In this document: one piece after another, positions 46,755 to 58,394 of the stretch
Layout: each line of letters opens with the position of its first letter
Position numbering within the stretch: position 1 is the first letter of the stretch
DNA from: Neurospora intermedia
Taxonomy: Eukaryota > Ascomycota > Sordariomycetes > Sordariales > Sordariaceae
Length of the DNA: 64,000 bases
Direction of reading: 5' to 3'
NCBI GenBank assembly: GCA_037102815.1
Contig: BTPP01000004.1
Location: forward strand, 3,596,001 to 3,660,000
Program-made: the position numbers and the translations under genes
Notes under the pieces: model-generated
The model's input: only the letters and a program-made list of their open reading frames with translations
What the model was told of the DNA's origin: nothing
Database searches by the model: none

Positions 46755-49700
46755 ATGGATGCGCAGAATGCTGTCGAGCCCGCCTCCACGAAGCCTGCTG
46801 TCAGAGCTGCTTCGCCCAAGCGCCAGGGCAGCGATTCCGATCAACCCAGGTCCTCCACCGTGATCCGAACATCATCGACTTCGACTGTGCAGTCGACCAC
46901 TGCGAGATTCGACCCCATTGTCAGGAGCGACAAGAATGATAGAGATAACAAGCATCGTGTCAACAACAGCGCCAGCAAAGCCGCCAGCAACATCGAGGAC
47001 CACGACGACTCCTTGACGGCCGAGGGCAACAGCGACGCCGAAACCATTGTGCTGCCGGGCAAGGACGGCCATCACTCGCCTGTCAAAGTCCGCAAGCCCG
47101 TCATCAAACAAAACGACAATCGCAGCGATGACGACGATGTGGTGTCGTCGCACCGCAAGCACGCTAACCACAACAGCAGCAGACAACAGCAGCAGCAGCA
47201 GCAGCAGGACCGTGAGAGCGACAGAGGCGATCGTAGCGAAAAACCTGACAGGAGCGTCGCGGTCGCAGGTAATGGCCCTAATGGCTCCAATGAGGGCTCA
47301 GTGGGCTCCTCCTCGCTGGGGGCACTGGGGGCCAAGAAGAGAAAGCTTCCCGACAAGGCAAAGGCCAAGGATGGATCGAGTGGATTGAGCTCTGCGCCAG
47401 AGTCCCCACCCCAGCGTCGTCGCCGCTCGTCCAACGGCCACTCAAAATCCGACTCCGAGCCCGCCCCGGTGGATTCCCTCTCCAAGCTGCCAGCACAGTC
47501 TACACAACAGGACAAGCCGGTGCCGCCCAAATCGCTCGATAACAACAAAGTCGTGCCTAATAAGCGGAAGCACCCCAAGGCCGAATCTGACGACGAGGCA
47601 GAGCCTCCCAAGGTCCGCCGCCAGCGCACTTCAGGTTCTGGCCTCGACGCTTCCCGCAGACCCCATCCCCCTCCACCGAACAAGTCTTCATCCCATCATG
47701 AACCGCACGCCTCCACACGAACCAGATCGGTTTCCCCCCACGCCCGAGCTCACCGTCGAAGCATCTCAACTCAGCTTCCTGGTCATACTGCCCACGGATT
47801 GAGCCTGAAAAAGCGCCGCGTCCCTGTCCCCCTCCATTCGGCCGACTATTTCTCTGATGAGTCCTCGGAACGCGGGAGCCCTCATCCGCGCAGCTCCAAA
47901 CTGCGCAGTCTCGCTACCCCGGCCGCCGCCGAATCCACACACTCGCCCGCTGGCAGAATGGCGCCGCACAAGAAGCACCTAGACGCCCACGGCCAGACCT
48001 TCCTTGCCCGAGCCTGTGCCAAGGGCGAATACAACGTCGCTAAGCAAAGGCTGCAGGAACGCCCCGAGGACATCGACGTTGCCGACTATGCGGGCAACAC
48101 GCCCCTCCAGATCGCTGCAATTAACGGTTTTGACGATATTGTGAAACTCCTTGTCGAAGCCGGCTGCAACCTCGATTGCCTCAACAACGAAAAGGACACG
48201 CCGCTGATAGATGCAGTGGAGAATGGCCACTATGAGGTCGTCAAGATCCTGCTTGATGCCGGAGTGAACCCGCGCAAGGCCAACGCATATGGCGAGGAGC
48301 CTATCGATCGGGTCAACGAAGACCACGACAACGCCGACGATATCAAACGCGCCATCAACGAAGCAAAGCAGAGGATGGGTGAGCGTCGGCCGACCTCTGA
48401 AGACCACCATCTCGATCACGCCACGGATACACGCTCATCCCATGGTCCGGATAGTCCTCGGCAATCACCTGCCTCCGCCTCCATCAACCCGTCTAGTGGA
48501 CGACGTGCCGGTACCGTTCGCGCTACCAAGACCAGCAATCATCTACTTTACATGCCCATGGATGACAAGACGCTTCGTGCAGCCGCTGCCAAGGGAGACG
48601 AGGAGACAGTCCTACGGATTCTCCAGGTTAGGGACCAGTTCGACGACCCTGAGTCCATGGTGGCTGCAGCTCGTGGTGGTCACGATCTGGTAATGCAGTT
48701 GTTGTTGGCTATAGGCGGTGCAAACCCTGATCCACAACCCATTTCGACCAACGAATATTCGACACCCATTCTTGCCGCCATAGGTCAAGAAAACATCAAG
48801 GTCATACGGCTGCTCCTGGACCAAGCCAATTTCGATCCCACCAAGAAGTACAAGGGGGAGACCTACTATGAGATTGCACGCAAGAGACGAGGTCCCAACT
48901 GGATGCAAGAGGAGCATATGCTAAAGGAAGCATTCGACGAATATAAAAAGAAACCCAGCTCGAATGCTAAGAGCCAGAGAATATCAAATTCCCGGGAGGC
49001 GGACCGCGAGCCTAGACGCACACGAACCGAGATCAAGGAAGATGCGTCCAAGTCCCATCGGAGAAAAGCTTCAAGCCCTACTAAAGAAGCAAAGAAAACG
49101 GGACCCTCGAAAGTCCCAGCTAGTCCTCGGGAGAAGAGGCGTTCGGATTCCGTTGCCACTCACCAGGAAGATCAGACATCACCCAAGCGCGGCCCTGGCC
49201 GGCCCAAGAAAGACGACAAGATTCCAACCATTGCCATTTCCGATCGCGAAGCATCACCCGCAGGAAGAGTCACCGCCAAAGCCAAACGTGCAGATCATGA
49301 TGTCGCCGCTGCATCATCCGAGGGAGAAACTCCAAAGCCGCGCCGGAAGCTGATTTCTGGTAGGGAGCTTAAGGGTGAGCGTGAGAAGCAGCGCCGCGCC
49401 TCTGTCACATCAAATGGCTCTTCGTTTAGAGATCAGCCGTCTAGTCCACGAGATGAGTGTGAAAAACCTCAGATGATGGAGAAGTATCATGACCGGACGA
49501 AGGCTATCAGAAGGGACGAATCTCGTGATCGGTCATCTGTTTCTGGTGAAAGTTCCGGCAAGCGACACCGGGCCAGTGCAACCCCGCCACACCCTGGGTC
49601 TGCAGAGAAAGATCCCTCAGAAGTCCCCACTAAGAAGAGACGGTTGGACATTGAAGGCAAGGACAGGCGTCTTAAGCCCAACTCAGCCGAGGATCGTCAC

Positions 49701-51703
49701 CTAAAGCCTTCAGTCTCCAGAGAATCCAGTCTTGCTGCACCACCCGACGGCAGAGTCAGATCTCGCAGCAGAGATGACGAAGACAGGAGATCAACCTCAA
49801 AGCCCCGGAAGTCAGAATCCACCTCAGAGCATGTTCGTTTTGACTCCGGCAAGCTCACCATCCCCGAACCCAGCATCCACGTCAAATCCGAAGACGGGGA
49901 TGTGGAAATGGGAGACGCGGATCATGCCGCCCAGGAAGAATCAACACGGCAGATGCTTGAAAAGCGGAAACTCCTAGAAATAAGAAAGAAGCAAGCTGAG
50001 ATGGAGTCAGAAGCTCGCGAATTGAAGAGGAAAGAGGAGGAAAGAAAGCGCAAAGATGAAGAGCGCGAGCGGAAACGCTTCGAGGACGAGTCCAGACGTG
50101 CTGCTCAAGAGGAGAGGCAACGCCTGGAAGAACTGCGAAAACAGCGACAAGCAGAAGAAGATCGGAAACGAAGAGAGGAGGAGGAGGAGGAACGGAAACA
50201 GCGTGAAGAAGAGGAGGCACGCGAACGCGAACGAGAGCGTGAGAGAGAACGTGAGCGGAAGAGAAGGGAAGAGGAAGAGGAGCAGAAGAAGAAAGAGGCT
50301 GCGGAGAGGAAACGAAGGGAACAAGAAGAGGAGGAAAGGAAAAGACTGGAGCATGAAGAGAAGGTCCGGAGAGAAAGGCTTGAACGGGAAGCGGCTGATG
50401 AAGCACGCCGTAAGCGCGAGGAAGAACGTCGTAAGCGCGAGGAAGAGGAGCGCCAGGAAAAGGAACGTAGGGAGAAGGCGATGCGGGAAGAGGCGGAGCG
50501 CAAGCGTGTTGCTGCTCAGGAGGCGGAAGAGCGAAGAATTCGCCATGAGCAGGAAGTCATTCGCATCGCCAATCTACCTCCTGCGCTTCGGTGGCTGGAA
50601 GGCGCAGCAAATCCCAGGATTCCACAGATTGCTGAAAAATTTAGCATCATGCAGGGAGTTCGTTACGACTGCATCGATCCAGAGGCAACCGGAACGCCAG
50701 AAGGTAGAGAGCAGTGGTTGCTCAACACGCAGATTGCGCTGCTGTTGGGAGAGAAGGACCTGCGGCTCTCAAAATGTCAGTTTTCACCGTGCTGGATTGA
50801 ACATTGCTCCCAAATGCTGACTTTTGGGTGTAGACAACTCATGGACAAGGATACCGGTATCAAAGATTGCCAAGCGCGTGCTCTGGCAGCTTGAGTCGGA
50901 TCGCTATGCGCTGACATCCCCGAATCTTTACGACCTCGGCAAAGAGCTCCCTGGATACTACGGTACCGACGACACGGATAGCATCGTCTACCGTGTGACG
51001 CAAAAGCTCCGAAGTGCTGCCTGGGAGAAATTTGCTGCTTTGGAAATGTTCTTTGTCAAGGTATGCGTCCGTCAGATTTCCGCGCCTCACACGATATGGC
51101 GTATCAACTAACATTTCTCTCAAGGCCTCTGACTTTTTGCGTATCATCCCTACGATGCCTCACCTGCGGGACATTCGGCTTGTGATGGCCTATCGCGAGC
51201 TTCCGGAGAATGAAACATATTTTAGAGACTTCCGACCCTTGGAAAAGTGGAAGAAGGACCCGGATGCGGGCCGAAATCATGGCTTTGCACCCGGCAGCAA
51301 ATACTTTGTCAACGGCCAGTTCATCTGGGAGGAGAGGCCGAAGGTCGGTATGGTTAGCAAGATGCCTTTCGAGGAAGAGAGGGTTCCCCGCCGCGGCCTA
51401 GCACCCGTGAGGCCAGATGACCCAGAGTACGCCGAACTCTGCAGAAAGCAAGGGCTTGGGCATTTGTTGGGCGAGGCCCAAGGCTCGCACGTCTTGTCCA
51501 ATGGTCACCGGTCAGCATCGCCAATAAGCACGACGTCGTCTTCAAACCGCGTGAATGGAATCACATCGCCAAGGGCTAGGGCTGTCAACGGACACGCGCA
51601 TGGGCATCACCCAATATCGCCATCATCGGAGACTGGACCGGCGCAAGCTCGTCCGCTGCTTAACGGCCATCACGAAATGCTTAGCGGCGACGAAGAGGAT
51701 TGA
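46755..51703 (+). CDS. HOS4: Hos4-like ankyrin protein of the Set3 deacetylase complex
   Basis: Fungal Hos4 type: ankyrin-repeat subunit of the Set3C histone deacetylase complex (with Set3, Snt1, Sif2, Hos2 in yeast; family knowledge), nuclear. Exons 46755-50775, 50834-51060 and 51125-51703, with introns of 58 and 64 bp; product 1608 residues. Residues 1-400 are disordered and charged, with a Gln run near 146. Ankyrin repeats run from about 412 to 520 (GNTPLQIAAINGFDDIVKLL, DTPLIDAVENGHYEVVKILL), and a second set from about 600 to 700 (DKTLRAAAAKGDEETVLRIL). A Ser/Arg/Lys-rich linker follows, then a long Glu/Arg/Lys coiled-coil or single helix (about 1065-1270). The conserved C-terminal domain (LPPALRWLEG..., FLRIIPTMPHLRDIRL) is shared by filamentous fungal relatives and ends acidic. 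A short uORF sits just upstream. Intron 2 has an AAG acceptor. Confidence 0.88.
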
Positions 51704-52860
51704 TGGGTTACGATGTGTGTCAAAGGTTATTACGATGTCAAGATCTATTGGGTTGTCAGGGATGAAATCAACTAGGAACGCGTTATGCTCAAATCTGAGA
51801 GCTTGGTTGGTTTGTGTATTGAACGAGGTTAACCAACGGGACAGGTCATGAGGAGGAGTCCAGCGGTCAATGTCAAGCAGATCACATGGGTTAGTTGTGT
51901 GGAAAAGGATGAAGCGATGGGGGTGTCGGGGGTCATGTCATGTCGACCCAACTTTTGCAGGTACCTTTAGCGTTCATGATACGGTATTATCGTGCTATCT
52001 TGTACAAACAGTCACATAGCCTTTGTCAGGTTTTGAAAACCGTAAATGCGGACGTTGGTCGATAAGTAGTCCAGGAGGGCATCATCATCATCATCATCAT
52101 CATTAGACGAATCCGGACTGAAGGGGGCATCGAATTCACAAAGCATCGAACTTGGAATGAACGGTGGTATGGATGGGATGGAGTTGGGGCGAATAGCTGT
52201 TGGTTTGTTCCGTGTTTGTTTGTTGGTTTCCATCAGTATAACTTGACGATATTTAACGATGAAAGGAAAAAAGACGGGTGAAAGTGCGAGTATCGATGAC
52301 TGTGGTATCGTGTGTGTATCGAATAAGAGAAGAGTAACCGGAACCAACCACCATGCGAGCGAAAGGTGAACTATATGGAAATTCTTTGCCACACCGCATG
52401 AAGTGGAAACAGCCCCGAGCGAAGAACTCCCTTCCCGTCGAGAAAGAAACGGCGTGACGGAGGGTCAGCCCGATGGTAGGTATGTGTACAGTACCGTATG
52501 GAGATGATCGGGTACGGAGCTTTGGGGGAAGGATTAAGGAACAATGGGACGCTGGCGCCAAGGCCAAGCGGAAGCCCGGCCGCCCAGGGGTGTTGAAGAA
52601 CCGAAAGGAACTTGGAGCTTCCGTGGGCCTGTGTGTGCGCACTGCCCGCAGGTCCGCCCGCGCTGCGGCGATTTTAACCGCATCGGCGCGGCGCTGAAAC
52701 TAGGAAATTTGCCCCACCTTCAAAATTCCCAAGAAACAATCAAGATCATCATCAACTTCCAGGTTGGAAAACACTGAACCGCGCTCTTTCCTGCCACGAC
52801 TGAGCAATTATAGTCGCCAATCCATAATACAGATACGCCATCGTGTGAGAGCTAGCCATC
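51704..52860. other. Intergenic, HOS4 3' side and DRG1 promoter
   Basis: Contains an (ATC)n run at 52081-52103 and no supported gene. The last 60 bases before 52861 form a plausible short DRG1 leader. Confidence 0.5.
52081..52103. repeat. (ATC)7 trinucleotide repeat
   Basis: Seven tandem ATC units plus a partial unit in intergenic DNA. On the minus strand this reads as a run of Asp codons within a short frame that shows no other coding signs. Confidence 0.75.
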
Positions 52861-54593
52861 ATGTCGACCACGGTGGACAAGGTACGTATATCGCCCTTTC
52901 GCATTCCCCATTAGAGAACATGTTGGAACAAGGAACTGATGCGACCGCCGCACCATGACAGATCAAAGAGATCGAGGCCGAAGTGAGTTTTAACTGTCCC
53001 CGATAGCCCCCGATTTTCGAACCCTCCGAACCCCGATACGATACGGCACCCCCGAGATAGGACAAGAAGTTGGACAGGTCAGAGACCAAGATGCGCTGGC
53101 TCCGGCGACACAGATGCAGGCAGACACAGAGGCTGTCCAGGCCCTGGCACTGGAGCTGGAGGAGCGCGACCTGGACGATGAGATACTGCCAACGAATTCC
53201 CCCCTCGAAGATGAACGGAACGACGCAACAAGGACGGACCTCGGCTAACGATATGTTTCTTTCCCCCTTCGATAGATGGCCCGAACTCAAAAGAACAAGG
53301 CCACATCCTACCATATCGGACAGCTGAAGGCAAAGCTCGCCAAGCTCAAGCGTGAGCTGCTCACGCCCTCGGGCGGCGGCGGTGGCGGCGGTGGTGCTGG
53401 TTTCGACGTCGCCAGAACCGGTGTGGCCTCGATTGGTTTCATCGGTTTCCCCTCGGTCGGAAAGAGTACGCTGATGAGCAGACTGACGGGCCAGCACTCC
53501 GAGGCGGCCGCGTACGAGTTCACCACGCTTACGAGTGTGCCGGGTCAGGTTACCTACAATGGTGGGCAGCCCTTTTTCTTCTTCTTCTCATGTTCCGGAG
53601 CGTCACAAGGTCCAGATTGAACTGACATTTTGCATACATATAGGTGCCCCACTACAAATCATCGATTTGCCTGGTATTATTGAGGGCGCCAAGGACGGCC
53701 GTGGTCGTGGTCGTCAGGTCATTGCCGTCGCCAAGACGTGCCATCTTATCTTCATCGTGCTGGACGTTAACAAGCCGCTGACGGACAAGCGCGTCATCGA
53801 GGCCGAACTGGAAGGCTTTGGCATCCGCATCAACAAGGAGCCGCCCAACATCACGTTCAAGAAGAAGGACAAGGGCGGCCTGAACATCACCAGCACGGTG
53901 CCCCTCACCCACATCGACAACGACGAAATCCGCGCCGTCATGAGCGAGTACAAGATCTCGTCGGCCGACATCGCCATCCGCTGCGACGCCACTATTGATG
54001 ATTTGATCGACGTGCTCGAGGCCAAGTCGCGCTCCTACATTCCTGTTATTTACGTCCTCAACAAGATCGACGCCATCAGTATCGAGGAGCTCGACTTGCT
54101 GTACCGTATTCCCAACTCGGTCCCCATCAGTTCTGAGCACGGCTGGAACATTGACGAGTTGATGGAGGCCATGTGGGAGAAGCTTAAGCTCGTGCGCGTG
54201 TATACCAAGCCGAAGGGCAAGATGCCGGATTATTCGGCTCCCGTTGTGTTGAGGAGCAATAGGTGCACGGTTGAGGATTTCGTAAGTTTTTTCTCTTTTG
54301 TTCTTTTTTCTCATTTTCCTTTGTTTTGATGCACCTGGTTGAGCAAAAGAAACGTTCGGAGTAAGAATGAGGCGAGCTAACAGCTGATGAACCGCAGTGT
54401 AACACTATTCACAAAACTATCGTGGATCAGTTCAAGGTTGCTATTGTTTACGGCAAATCCGTCAAGCATCAGCCTCAGCGTGTTGGTCTCAGCCACGAAT
54501 TGGCTGATGAAGATATCGGTATGTCTTTGGTTGTTTTTTTGCTGGCAGGGTTGTGACTAATGAATGAAAACAGTCACCATCGTCAAGCGATAA
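52861..54593 (+). CDS. RBG1: DRG1/Rbg1 developmentally regulated GTPase
   Basis: Obg/DRG-class GTPase that associates with ribosomes together with a DFRP (Tma46-type) partner and supports translation elongation (family knowledge); cytosolic. Six exons: 52861-52881 (21 nt), 52962-52982 (21 nt), 53276-53561, 53644-54281, 54398-54518 and 54574-54593 (20 nt). Introns are 80, 293, 82, 116 and 55 bp; product 368 residues, the usual family length. The spliced N-terminus is MSTTVDKIKEIEAEMARTQK, followed by an N-terminal helical hairpin. GFPSVGKST is G1, [16 protein letters not shown] is G3 plus switch 2, and NKID is G4. The C-terminal TGS-type domain ([30 protein letters not shown]..) ends VTIVKR. 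The small exons are supported by the exact family N- and C-termini. Intron 2 contains an open, coding-looking frame. Confidence 0.95.
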
Positions 54594-57500
54594 AGAATTT
54601 TCGTGGAGAGGATTCTTAACGATGTGCTGTGGTTTTTACGAGACGAGACACTCACAATACGGACGGTGGCCCGGGTAACGCACGTACACTGACCGATACC
54701 TGATCGACAACGCACCTTCGAGCCGTACGCAGACTTTCATGTGGGCTCGATCGCTTGCTATGACGCACGGTATGGTAAGTATAAGCCAAGGGGTCGATAG
54801 AAGGAGCTTACTCGGTCTTTAAGTGCCGAACGGGAAGCCAAATTGCTTCTTCCACTACTCAACGCGCGGTTGTCCATTGACACAAGTTGTGGACCATGTG
54901 GAGAGACCCGAGGCCGGTGAAAGTGTTAAAAAAGAGGGGAAGGGTCCGAGATGAATGAAGGGATCAAAAAGGCTGCTATATAGGATATTGGCTAGGATTA
55001 GATCTAGAGAGCCAAGATCACGACGGTAATGAAATCACGTATATACCTACTTCTTTTTCTTTTTGAAGGTTGGGAATACCATGTGTAAGACTGGTTCTCT
55101 GGTCATGGCTACAGCCGGGCCCAAGAGATCACTTCAGGCTTATGTTGATCATTAGGGAGGTAGAGGAGGGGGAGGGCGAGATGTCATAGAAAATCCTGGA
55201 ATGGTGACAAGGGCTGACTCTATGAAGACAAGTGACAGCTTTCCGTTACCTTTTCTTTTCCTGTTTCGCCCGTTCTCTATACATTTTCCCAAGGGTAATG
55301 AGATGGACGCTATTGTACAAACAAGACTGTGCGTACTTGGCTAATGCAAAACGTTTCCTGTCTCTATCAGGTTACCTTCGTGGTTCTTCTGAGTGACTAA
55401 AGTTCGCCAGAAACAAACCAATAGGTAGAACAGCGAGTCTGCGTAATTTCTCAACATTTGCAAAACAGTCGCTACCGGATGTGCTTAATGGCCAATGGGC
55501 CGGATAAAAATTCCTAAGTCTTCTCTTTGTGTTGTATTTGTCCCCATAATTAGCGTAACTTTCTCACTTTATTTTATCTTGTTTTTTCCTATTTTTTTCA
55601 TTATATATATATAATATCACCATCCTCTGCTCGTTACGAGAAGGTGGGCGGGGACCGGAAAGTGAAGAGTTTTAGAAAGTCATTAAGGAACCGAGGTCTG
55701 AGCATCTCTAAAAGCCTGCTGATGAGTTTGGGGAGAGGATCTCAAATGCGAATTCTCCCGTGAACAAGTTGAGAGCGGATTGTTCGTTACCTTCTTGACG
55801 GCTTATAGAACGGTCTAATACATGTTTGTGTATCCGATTCTCACATGAATATCGATTCAAACACGAGGATGTGTCAATCACTGGTTCGCATTAGGTTATC
55901 GAGATATCGTACATGATCGTGTGTACGTCGGTTGATGTCGAGTGCATTAAGCTAGAGAATATCAAGCCGACAATCCAACCTCTAATGTCATCTGCCATTC
56001 TCTTGATAACTATTCCTCGTCAAACTAGTCGTAAGTTTTTAACGTGTCGAATTCGACCTTTCACCGTCCATGTCATCGACAGACCTCAGTCCGTGACGCT
56101 CGAACCTTCGTCCCCCCCGTTTCCTCTATAGTCGATGTTCTCTTTCAAGTTCCTTGATATTCAACTTGTTCCAATCCCGTTTTATTCTCCCCCAACCCAT
56201 CAGTCTAAAGCAAAATCGTCCTGCCTCTCACCGCTCCTTCCCTCTTCACTCCGCCGAGTCAACTCGATCTGTAGCTTCCCGCCAGCCTAGGTACAAACAT
56301 CTGTTTCATTCCTTGCAGGTATTCACGCACTTCGTTTCCCTGGCCTCTCAGTAACGTCAAACGTAGGTACCTACCATTCGAGAGCATTGGTGGGCACGTG
56401 TTTTCTAGGTAGATTTGTGAATTTGCTTCTTCCAAGAGCGAGTGCCACAGCAGTGTCTGTCTCCTTTGCTACCTACTACCTCAAGTTACATGAGTGCTGA
56501 TCTTCTCTCAATTGCTCTTCCTTTCCATATGATCAGCATGGGGTGAGTCACATAAGTGCAGGGTACGTGTTAGCTTCCATGGTGGGGGACGAAAATCCTC
56601 GTCGTCGTCCCTTCCTTCCTCCAAATTCTTCACCGGGGTATTTATTTGTGAGAGACGGAAGCGACTAGGGAGCCGGACTTGGTGCCTACCTAGATTGTCG
56701 TGCAACGTATTGTATGGATGGTTTGTATTGGGCGTTTGTAATTAAGGCTTGATCCATAGGTAGAAAGAAAAGTTATTATTGTTTACTCTTATTGATTGAT
56801 ACCCGCTGTCGGGTGTGTTTGTGGCATGCCATTTGGGTGTTTGTATGAGTGTCAATGAGGGAGTGTCCACAATACATGTTACGCCTCCCCAGGTATGTAA
56901 GATGCGCGGTGTTCAACATTAGAATCTGACCTATTTTAGCCTCCAGATGTATATGTGAGTGGTTTTACAGCGGAGTTTGGTTGTTATTACCCAGTGATGA
57001 TGTTGTCTGTTGTTACTTTTGTTCTCGTGCCTTGCTGTGATATCCCAACTCGCTGTACACTCACATGTTTGAGAAGTTCTCTCTCTCCTGGTAAAGCAAT
57101 CCAAGTGAAGAACTAACAGGTTTTCCAACTCTGAATGAAGACCAAATGAGTGGTGAATGGCGCTGATTCCAAGTTGAGCCGTGTCTCCTTTAAGCCAGGG
57201 AATGAATTCTTCTCTTCTATTACACCCCACTGCACACTAGATCTTGCATGACCAAGATTGCGAGCGACAACATCACCATGTAAAACGATCATTTTGCTCT
57301 CCTTTTCAGCATGATGAACAAAGGTATTCATTCAAAGACTATACGCTACTACAGACGTTTATGCCTGTTCATGAAGATACTGGACTTATAGTCACCTAAC
57401 GATAAAGACAATCATTACCATGTCATTCGCCCCAACTTGTTCAGTCTTTATAAGTTTTGGGTTTGTCTAGGCATTCACACAACCCAGCCTTGGCTCAACA

Positions 57501-58327
57501 AGAACGTGGTGTTTTGGGTATCTCATAACCTAATACCAAGATGTTGTTCTCGATGTTCAATGACCGTTTAAGAATGATGTCGAAATTGTCTATACGATGA
57601 TAGAACTGGCTTACAGGTCAAACCACCAAACACCCTCAACGCAAAACAAAGAAGGAAGAAATTGAATTACGGGTTTGTCGATCAAGTCAAACTTCTCTGT
57701 ACGTGATTGGCGTATTAACCACTCAGCCACTCGGGTTCATCAACTTCAAGTCATCACTCAGTCTCAAATTTAATAACGACACTCACTGACTGACACTGTA
57801 ACCCTCTCTGTCTACATCTATCCTTGTACACCGATAGCCAGAGCTAAAGAAAATGACTGTCAAGCTGCAATCTTCTCATTTTCCATCTTCCAATGGTCAG
57901 ATCTGACGTCCCATTTTCATCTCAATCAGCTCTCGTATTGTAGGTAGCAAATTTGGTTGATCATGATCCAGACTACCTACCTATAGAACTCCACCTCCCA
58001 ACTTCCCAAACTCCCAGGGCACTATGTTAGCAAGCGAGTATCACCTCAGTGTCTCCATGTCTCATCTTCCCATTTCCTCACGTAGAAATCGGTGTTCTCG
58101 TTCCCGCTAGAAGTATCAATGTCGATAACCGCACGGAATGTGAGTGGAATGTACCCGACTTGGACTCTGGGATACTGTTGGCTTGTCACGAGCTTGCTCA
58201 ACTTGACCTCTCTCTAACTCCTTTTGTTGGTAGTTTGTAAGCAACAGAAACGCTAGTACTTATATCTATAATGTACAGAGAGAAGACTTGACTGCCGAAA
58301 AAGGGGCGGCGTGTAAATGTGTATGTA

Positions 58328-58331
<4 letters not shown>

Positions 58332-58393
<62 letters not shown>
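58332..58393. repeat. (TG)31 dinucleotide microsatellite
   Basis: About 62 bases of uninterrupted TG, preceded by GTAT units and followed by shorter TGTG clusters to 58461. It lies in non-coding DNA and is likely polymorphic between strains. Confidence 0.9.

Positions 58394-58394
<1 letters not shown>

Noticed and set aside
52859-53497. 212-codon frame opposite to the DRG1 5' exons
   Set aside because: Antisense shadow of the DRG1 exons and intron. The motifs on the plus strand fully explain the region.
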